12,378 nucleotides of DNA from UBA6901 sp964355495 (lineage in GTDB: Bacteria > Pseudomonadota > Gammaproteobacteria > Acidiferrobacterales > UBA6901). The stretch is from assembly GCA_964355495.1 (NCBI GenBank), contig CAYHES010000068.1, positions 1-12,378 on the forward strand, in the 5' to 3' direction. The translations under genes and the position numbers were made by a program. Position 1 is the first letter of the stretch, and every line of letters begins with the position of its first letter. Below, one piece after another: positions 6,828-11,349 of the stretch. The notes under the pieces are model-generated. The model had not been told where the DNA came from and searched no databases. It saw only the letters and a program-made list of their open reading frames with translations.

Positions 6828-8210
6828 ATGAATAGTGTGTTACGCGTTTTGGCCTGGAGGGTCGCGCTCGGTCTGTTCGCGGCGGCCGTGACGACACCGG
6901 GCCACGCCGACGACGTGGGGCAAACCGCCCCCACCAAGAAACCGGCCGGTGCAGTCGCACCGAACGCGCCGGGGGCGACTGCGCCGCCGGCCACGGGTGC
7001 TCCGCCGCCGCCGACCTCACCCGGTAAACCGACACCGCCACCGGGCGGCCCCAGCGCGCTGCAGTCCGGTTTGCCGTCGCCTCCGCAAAACCTGCCGCCA
7101 CCTCCGGCCAAGGAGGACAAAACCATCGAACCGGGCGAACTCGTGGTCGTGAGCGGCGACATGGCCGATGCCCGGGCGCTGGTCCAGCAGGCGCAGGCGC
7201 TCGGCTTCGGCGTCAAGCGCCGCACGACACTGAAGGGTCTGGGGTTCGTGGTCACCGTGCTGCGCGTGCCGATGCCAACCAGCGTGGGCGACGCGCTGGC
7301 CGCGTTGCGGAAAAGCGTTCCCTCGGCGTGGATCGACGCCAACCACCGCTATGTCCTGCAGGGCGACGATGCCCTGCAATACGGTCAACGGTTGATCGGC
7401 CTCGGCAAGCCGTCGCCGTTCTGCGGCGGCGGCGCGCGCATCGGCATGGTGGACACCGCGCTCGATCTCCTGCACCCCATGCTCCGGGGACGCGAGATCG
7501 GTGCGCGTTCGTTCGTGACCACCGGCGTGCCCGTGGCCGCGCCCGACCACGGGACGGCCGCGGCCGCGTTGCTGGTCGGAAACAGCCAGCCGTCCGGTTT
7601 TCACGGCCTGGTGCCGGGCGCGAAGCTCGTGGCCGCTAGTGTGTTCCGTACCAACGGCGACCACAGCGACACGACCGCGGAGTGGGTGACACTGGCGCTC
7701 GACTGGCTGATCGTGCAAAACGCCCAGATCATCAACCTCAGTCTCGGCGGGCCGCGCAACCTGTTGCTGGAGGCGGCGATCGTGCGGATTCTCGCCAAGG
7801 GTGTTGCCGTCGTCGCTGCCGCCGGCAACAACGGTCCCGAAGCGGCGCCGGTCTATCCGGCGGCGCAACAAGGTGTGATCGCGGTGACCGCCGTCGATGC
7901 GCAGCTCAAGCCGTACCGCAAGGCGAACCGCGGTGAGTACGTCAGTTTTGCGGCGCCAGGGGTGGATGTGTGGACCGCCGCGCCCGGCAAGGACGGCATT
8001 TTTGTCTCCGGCACGTCGTATGCCGTGCCGTTCGTCACCGCCGCGGTCGTTATCGCGCGCCTGGACCAACACAACGCCCGCACCGCCACCCTGGTAAAGT
8101 CGCTGCAGGATCATGCCCGCGACCTCGGCGACAAGGGCCGGGACCCGGTATATGGATGGGGTCTGGTGCAGGCCCCCGGTTGTGAGCGCTCGAGCGCAAA
8201 AAATCGCTGA
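6828..8210 (+). CDS. Secreted subtilisin-like (S8) serine protease
   Basis: The product is 460 residues. A signal peptide (about 1-27, ending GHA) is followed by a Pro/Ala/Gly-rich linker (about 34-95), a prodomain-like segment (about 104-176: strand ELVVVSG, helix, strands, helix, then SAWIDANHRY) and the catalytic domain (about 200-455). The triad is Asp209 (RIGMVDTALD), His241 (DHGTAAAALL) and Ser397 (VSGTSYAVPF), with oxyanion Asn334 (AAGNNGPEA). All four are intact, so the enzyme should be active. The His motif is HGTAAAALL in place of the commoner HGTHVAG. Export makes it periplasmic or extracellular. It follows the sigma/anti-sigma pair and may process the anti-sigma factor, whose outer domain resembles this enzyme's own prodomain, or it may be a target of the sigma factor; both are inference. 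Confidence 0.93.
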   Translation: MNSVLRVLAWRVALGLFAAAVTTPGHADDVGQTAPTKKPAGAVAPNAPGATAPPATGAPPPPTSPGKPTPPPGGPSALQSGLPSPPQNLPPPPAKEDKTIEPGELVVVSGDMADARALVQQAQALGFGVKRRTTLKGLGFVVTVLRVPMPTSVGDALAALRKSVPSAWIDANHRYVLQGDDALQYGQRLIGLGKPSPFCGGGARIGMVDTALDLLHPMLRGREIGARSFVTTGVPVAAPDHGTAAAALLVGNSQPSGFHGLVPGAKLVAASVFRTNGDHSDTTAEWVTLALDWLIVQNAQIINLSLGGPRNLLLEAAIVRILAKGVAVVAAAGNNGPEAAPVYPAAQQGVIAVTAVDAQLKPYRKANRGEYVSFAAPGVDVWTAAPGKDGIFVSGTSYAVPFVTAAVVIARLDQHNARTATLVKSLQDHARDLGDKGRDPVYGWGLVQAPGCERSSAKNR

Positions 8211-8244
8211 ACCGTCGTCCCAGCCAAACGCGAATCGGCTTCCC

Positions 8245-8266
8245 ACCCCTCAGTTACTGATGGGGT
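8245..8266 (+). terminator. Weak hairpin after the protease gene
   Basis: ACCCC (8245-8249) pairs with GGGGT (8262-8266), and the stem continues as TCAG/CTGA with one bulged T around a TTA loop. It lies 35 bp past the stop. There is no T-run, so termination is only a possibility. Confidence 0.35.
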
Positions 8267-8292
8267 CACGAAATAGTGCGTGCCATTTTTCT

Positions 8293-8425
8293 CCCTCTCC
8301 CTGCGGGAGAGGGCCGGGGTGAGGGCTAAGCAGCGCAACAGCGGCCCTCATCCTCGACCGCCTGTTCCCGACGCGGTCTACCGCCTCCATCCCTGGAGGC
8401 GTGTCCTTCTCCCACGGGGAGAAGG
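8293..8425. repeat. Pair of REP-type hairpins
   Basis: The first hairpin is CCCTCTCCC (8293-8301), loop TGC, GGGAGAGGG (8305-8313), followed by CCGGGGTGAGGG. The second is CCTTCTCCC (8405-8413), loop ACG, GGGAGAAGG (8417-8425). A small hairpin GCCTCCA/TGGAGGC (8383-8400) lies before it. This two-ended arrangement is a familiar proteobacterial intergenic repeat. Reading frames running through it are artefacts. Confidence 0.85.
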
Positions 8426-8669
8426 GACCCAAAGCATGTCGGGGTGCGCACTATTTACCGTTCTCCTCAGTAAGCCTTCTATCAAGCCCGCGACTCTGGG
8501 GCTGCGCCATGTATCCGCCATGTATCCCACCCCGGGTTATGGTTTCCCTTGTGTTGAGCGAGGAAAGCCACGTCATGGGTGAACCGTTAGCGCCCTGGCT
8601 TCGACTCAAGGCTGTAGGCGGAGACATCAAGGAAGGGGGGTGTGCTTATTCAGAGGCCCCATAGTGCCG

Positions 8670-8697
8670 TTGAATGCAGTTTCCTTAACGTTGTAAA
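8670..8697 (+). promoter_or_regulatory. Possible sigma-70-type promoter
   Basis: TTGAAT (8670-8675) and TGTAAA (8692-8697) are separated by 16 nt, each matching four of six consensus bases, 21 bp before the start at 8719. This is a weak match found by eye. Confidence 0.25.
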
Positions 8698-8718
8698 ACG
8701 ACCAAGAGGTGAATCGCC

Positions 8719-9201
8719 ATGAAAACGAATCTGAAACAGAAGTTCCTGCGTACCGTCCTGGGCGGCATGGGGGCGCTGATGCTGCTGTCCGTCCCGAATG
8801 CCTTTGCTGCTCCTGCATTTCCTACCACTGGAGACTGCGGGATGTTGGTGACCATGCCCGTGCCTGCTGGGGTGACTCCTCCGCTGGGCGACAGCTATAA
8901 CGTTCTCGCGAGGATTACTTTCACAGGCACTGCAACCGGCACAATAGACTTCAATGTTGTTGGTGCGCTGTACACCGCTACCGGAGTCAGGCCTTCAGTG
9001 GGGGACAGCACTGCCGGAAGCTTGCCATTGAACATAACGTCAGGACCCCCTGTCCTCGGTCCCGATTCGCGGACAATCTCGTTTACCGACCCGGGTCCCC
9101 CTCTCTCTACCGTTACCGCCAATATGTATGCCGTGAACGGGGGCAGAACCATTTTGGTTCAGGGGACCAGCGAGCCGTTCAGCGGCGTCTGCCAATTCTG
9201 A
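8719..9201 (+). CDS. Small exported protein of unknown function
   Basis: The product is 160 residues and I do not recognise the family. The signal peptide (MKTNLKQKFLRTVLGGMGAL...) is cleaved near AFA-APAF. The mature part is rich in Thr, Gly, Pro and Val and looks all-beta, with two Cys, one near the N-terminus (GDCGML) and one near the C-terminus (FSGVCQF), placed to form a disulfide closing the fold. AGAGGTGA stands 6 nt before the ATG. The leader GAGGTGAATCGCCATG (8706-8721) is almost the same as those of two lipoprotein genes downstream (9200-9215 and 11337-11352). A second copy of the last eight codons occurs at 11315-11338, implying that this gene or a relative was once duplicated. Confidence 0.75.
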   Translation: MKTNLKQKFLRTVLGGMGALMLLSVPNAFAAPAFPTTGDCGMLVTMPVPAGVTPPLGDSYNVLARITFTGTATGTIDFNVVGALYTATGVRPSVGDSTAGSLPLNITSGPPVLGPDSRTISFTDPGPPLSTVTANMYAVNGGRTILVQGTSEPFSGVCQF

Positions 9202-9212
9202 GGGGAATCGCC

Positions 9213-9365
9213 ATGAAACCAGTCACACGATTTGGAATGGCCTTGGCGGCGGCAGCGCTGATGATGATGGCCGGCTGCGGCAGAGGTATCCCGGCAGCAC
9301 CGGGTGCGGCCGACACGACGACGACTTCCTCGGTGGTTGTTACAACCGTTCTGACGACGCAGTAG
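9213..9365 (+). CDS. 50-residue lipoprotein
   Basis: The gene begins at ATG 9213, 11 bp after the previous stop, with GAGGGG upstream, and ends at TAG 9363-9365. The signal (MKPVTRFGMALAAAALMMM) ends in the lipobox MAGC with Cys22. The mature part is only 29 residues, Thr/Val-rich (TTTTSSVVVTTVLTT). The signal segment is near-identical to that of the large lipoprotein at 11350, but the mature parts are unrelated. It is either a genuine small lipoprotein, coupled to the exported protein upstream, or the stump of a longer gene cut by the rearrangement that duplicated this block. I favour a real product because the ribosome site and signal are intact; the function is unknown. Confidence 0.6.
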   Translation: MKPVTRFGMALAAAALMMMAGCGRGIPAAPGAADTTTTSSVVVTTVLTTQ

Positions 9366-9415
9366 TCGAGACTGCCCGATGGGGAGCGGCGCCAGGTAAT
9401 TGGTAAACAACTAAA

Positions 9416-9596
9416 GGGAACCTCTAATAATTCAAATGTAGGGTGGGTGGAGCGAAGCGATACCCGCCGAACAATATGATTTTTTTGGGTCCGCCGCTGT
9501 GCTGTACAGACGTACGAATGCCGCGAAGCGCACGGATGCGCGAGAGCGGCCGCGGCTTAACCCAACCTACATGAGAAGCGATTTTTAGAGGTTCCC
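9416..9596. mobile_element. MITE-like element, 181 bp
   Basis: Terminal inverted repeats GGGAACCTCTAA (9416-9427) and TTAGAGGTTCCC (9585-9596) match over 12 of 12 bases. They are flanked by the direct repeat TAAA (9412-9415 and 9597-9600), a likely 4-bp target duplication. A second inverted pair lies inside: ATGTAGGGTGGGT (9436-9448) against ACCCAACCTACAT (9560-9572), one mismatch. There is no transposase frame, so it would depend on an enzyme encoded elsewhere. A 4-bp duplication and these ends would suit an IS5-like parent, but that is a guess. It sits 8 bp before the AGGAGG of the next gene and so forms most of its leader. Confidence 0.75.
9436..9572 (-). repeat. Inverted copy of the dispersed repeat, nested in the MITE
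   Basis: Read on the minus strand, 9570 to 9551 is GTAGGTTGGGTTAAGCCGCG, exact over 20 bases with 6691-6710. It later continues with an ACCCAA..AAATCATA stretch shared with 6721-6736. The far end (GGGTATCGCTTCGCTCCACCCACCCTAC) is the common form of this repeat family. The nesting suggests that one element carried or captured the other. Confidence 0.7.
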
Positions 9597-9619
9597 TAAA
9601 TCCGTTCAGGAGGGATGGT

Positions 9620-9997
9620 ATGACAATTAAATTCAGATTATTTTCTGCTATCGCCGCCGGTACCTTGGCATTGTCGGCAAACATGGTTACCGCGGCTGAC
9701 TTACAACCGGTCGTGGCTGTATCCATGCAGGTGAAACCGCAGAGCGCGGTACGTGCCCCCGGGGGCATGCTGTCCCTGGATGTGCGCCACGAGGGCGCCG
9801 GCGCCCAAGCCCCCGTGTCGGTGAGCGGCGCGCCGGAGGGCACGAGCATCGAGGTGTTGCCGCAGTCGGACAATTACGCCTTGGTAAGCCTTGTTTTCCC
9901 AGCGACCGCCGCGAAGGGCCGGTACACCTTGTCCGTTAAGGTCGGCAGCCCCGCACTGTCGGTGGAACAAAAAGTTGAAATCGAGATCGGGGGGTAA
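9620..9997 (+). CDS. Small exported Ig-like protein
   Basis: The product is 125 residues. AGGAGG (9608-9613) lies 6 nt before the ATG. A signal peptide (MTIKFRLFSAIAAGTLAL..., cleaved near VTA-AD) leaves about 100 residues with seven or so alternating strands (VSMQVKP, GGMLSLDV, APVSVSG, TSIEVLP, YALVSLVFP, GRYTLSVKV, VEQKVEIEI), as in a single Ig-like or FnIII-like sandwich. No Cys and no catalytic motif. It is the first gene of a tight trio: the next start is 5 bp past this stop. The MITE directly upstream will shape its mRNA leader. A periplasmic accessory or binding role is possible but unproven. Confidence 0.75.
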   Translation: MTIKFRLFSAIAAGTLALSANMVTAADLQPVVAVSMQVKPQSAVRAPGGMLSLDVRHEGAGAQAPVSVSGAPEGTSIEVLPQSDNYALVSLVFPATAAKGRYTLSVKVGSPALSVEQKVEIEIGG

Positions 9998-10002
9998 TTG
10001 TC

Positions 10003-10389
10003 ATGGCTAACCATATTCAAATGTCTGGAATGATCGCAACCCGTATGCGCGTTGCGCGGGTGGTGGCCGTACTAATCGCAGGCCTGGCCCTGACTGCTTG
10101 CCACAAAGATTCTGATCTTCCTCTTGTTCAACCTTGCGAAGCAAATAATACTGCGAACGTTGCGTTTACGAACTCCGGTCTCGGCAACGGCCCATCGCTG
10201 TATGCCGAGTGGGATGGTGCAGACTTAACAGGACCCATTGTTGAAGGCGCAACGAGCTCAACTTATACCGTGTCCGCGGGATCCCATACATTAACATTCA
10301 GAGACGCTTCCACTAATGCGGCCGTATGTTCCCAGGGGACCCAGACTGTGGGACAGTGCACTTATACCCAATTTTCTTGTCTCTTCTGA
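10003..10389 (+). CDS. Cys-rich small lipoprotein
   Basis: The product is 128 residues from ATG 10003, with GGGGGG about 9 nt upstream. In-frame ATGs at 10021, 10030 and 10045 are alternatives, the last leaving a typical short lipoprotein signal. The lipobox is LTAC (Cys33), so the protein is lipid-anchored. The mature domain looks all-beta (ANVAFTNSG, SLYAEWDG, STYTVSAGSHTLTFRD) with four further Cys (45, 109, 119, 126), enough for two disulfides, and ends FSCLF. It sits between an exported Ig-like protein and a hydrolase lipoprotein in an operon with 5- and 11-bp gaps. The family is unknown to me. Codon use is less GC-rich than that of the hydrolase after it, hinting at different origins. 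Confidence 0.72.
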   Translation: MANHIQMSGMIATRMRVARVVAVLIAGLALTACHKDSDLPLVQPCEANNTANVAFTNSGLGNGPSLYAEWDGADLTGPIVEGATSSTYTVSAGSHTLTFRDASTNAAVCSQGTQTVGQCTYTQFSCLF

Positions 10390-10395
10390 AGGAGG
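10389..10395 (+). promoter_or_regulatory. Strong Shine-Dalgarno for the hydrolase
   Basis: AAGGAGG lies 5 nt before ATG 10401 and overlaps the last base of the previous stop codon. It rules out the longer in-frame start at 10326, which would overlap the lipoprotein gene and bury the lipobox. Confidence 0.8.
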
Positions 10396-10400
10396 ACAGT

Positions 10401-11282
10401 ATGGGTCGGGTCGCCACTTCTCACGTACCGCGTCCGGCGGCACTGTTATGGGTGACGGCCCTGGCAGTGCTGCTGGCCGCCTGCTGTGGCGGCGGCAATG
10501 TGATCCCCGATCCATACTTCATCGAGACGCAGTACCAGACGCCCGGCTCGTGGGCCGTCACGACCGGCGCCGTCACCGTTTCGGGTGGCGCCTACACGCT
10601 CTATCGCCCGACGAACCTCGGAGCGGGTGGCGTCACGCACCCCATTCTGACGTGGGGCAACGGCACCGGAGGCACGTCGAGCGATGTCGCCGACACACTG
10701 AATCATCTCGCCTCGTGGGGGTTTGTCGTCATCGCGTCGGACAGTGGGACCACGGGCAGCGGCGTGGAGATGCTCGCCGGGGCCAACTACATGGTCAGCG
10801 AGAACACCAACGCTTCGAGCGTCTTTTACCAAAAGCTCAACACAGCGAAGGTCGGAGCACTGGGGACCTCGCAGGGCGCCGGCGGCGCGCTCAACGCGAC
10901 GCTGAACTCGAACGGCGTGATCAAGACCGCGCTCACCATCGAGCTGCCGGACCCGGGATGGTGGAGCACGCCGGTGCCGAGCCTCACAACGCTGACCGCG
11001 TCCATATTCTTCATCCGGGGCACCGCTGACTTTGTCGCGACGGAGTCCGCAGCGCAGAACTGGTATAACCAGGTACCCGGCGCCGCGGCGAAGGCCGCAC
11101 GCAAGGGCACCGGTCACAACGAAATCGGTAAAACCAACAACAAGCTCAAGGGCTACATCACGGCGTGGATGATGTACACGCTGCAGGGCGACACCGGCGC
11201 GCGCGGCGCCTTCGCCGGCGCCGCGCCGGAGATCAACGACAACACGGCGTGGCAGAACCAGGCTGAGAAGAACCTGCCATAG
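10401..11282 (+). CDS. Lipoprotein alpha/beta hydrolase of the PET-hydrolase/cutinase-like group
   Basis: The product is 293 residues with lipobox LAAC (Cys28), so it is a membrane-anchored esterase. The catalytic triad is readable: Ser157 in the nucleophile elbow GTSQG, Asp210 (FFIRGTADF) and His239 (KGTGHNEI). The sequence HPILTWGNGTGG (80-91) supplies the oxyanion loop, and LASWGFVVIASDSG is the typical strand after it. Spacing and length are close to bacterial polyester hydrolases such as the Ideonella PETase (triad 160/206/237 in about 290 residues) and to dienelactone-hydrolase-like enzymes. That fold comparison is from memory. After the lipobox Cys pair there are no Cys, so the usual cutinase-type disulfides are absent. 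Natural substrate unknown: an ester polymer, a storage polyester or a small ester are all possible. Third gene of the 9620 operon. Confidence 0.85.
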   Translation: MGRVATSHVPRPAALLWVTALAVLLAACCGGGNVIPDPYFIETQYQTPGSWAVTTGAVTVSGGAYTLYRPTNLGAGGVTHPILTWGNGTGGTSSDVADTLNHLASWGFVVIASDSGTTGSGVEMLAGANYMVSENTNASSVFYQKLNTAKVGALGTSQGAGGALNATLNSNGVIKTALTIELPDPGWWSTPVPSLTTLTASIFFIRGTADFVATESAAQNWYNQVPGAAAKAARKGTGHNEIGKTNNKLKGYITAWMMYTLQGDTGARGAFAGAAPEINDNTAWQNQAEKNLP

Positions 11283-11314
11283 CATTTCGCGCTGCGTCGG
11301 TGACAGCCGACCTG

Positions 11315-11338
11315 TTCAGCGGTGTTTGCCAGTTCTGA
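11315..11338 (+). pseudogene. Remnant of the 3' end of an 8719-type gene
   Basis: Codons for FSGVCQF and a TGA stop repeat the last eight codons of the 8719-9201 gene. Upstream, the same frame gives only a short, weakly similar stretch (TADL against TSEP) and then enters the hydrolase gene. It therefore looks like a leftover from the duplication that also copied the lipoprotein signal at 11350. Confidence 0.65.
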
Positions 11339-11349
11339 GGAGAATCACC

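Larger units (their letters stand above)
8211..8718. other. 508-bp gene-free region
   Basis: It holds the weak hairpin at 8245-8266, the REP-type pair at 8293-8425 and a possible promoter at 8670-8697. The rest, about 8430-8660, contains nothing I can assign. Frames here have no ribosome site and no domain character. It may be decayed DNA separating the protease module from the lipoprotein cluster. Confidence 0.6.

Noticed and set aside
7017..8246. A 409-codon frame on the minus strand
   Set aside because: It lies opposite the S8 protease, whose catalytic residues are all intact on the + strand. Composition artefact.
8280..8582. A 100-codon open frame in the gap after the protease gene
   Set aside because: It begins inside the REP-type hairpin, and its first residues (SLSLRERAGVR) are the usual translation of that repeat. 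It has no ribosome site and no domain pattern.
8550..8660. Possible remnant of a group II intron or similar element (GTGTTGAGCGAGGAAAGCC..GGGTGAACC)
   Set aside because: The wording of the DNA felt familiar, but I could not identify domain V or any reverse-transcriptase motif, so the claim has no support.
10401..11282. Naming the hydrolase a PET-degrading enzyme
   Set aside because: The triad and size fit, but the substrate cannot be read from sequence, and key aromatic and disulfide features of known PET hydrolases are not shown here.
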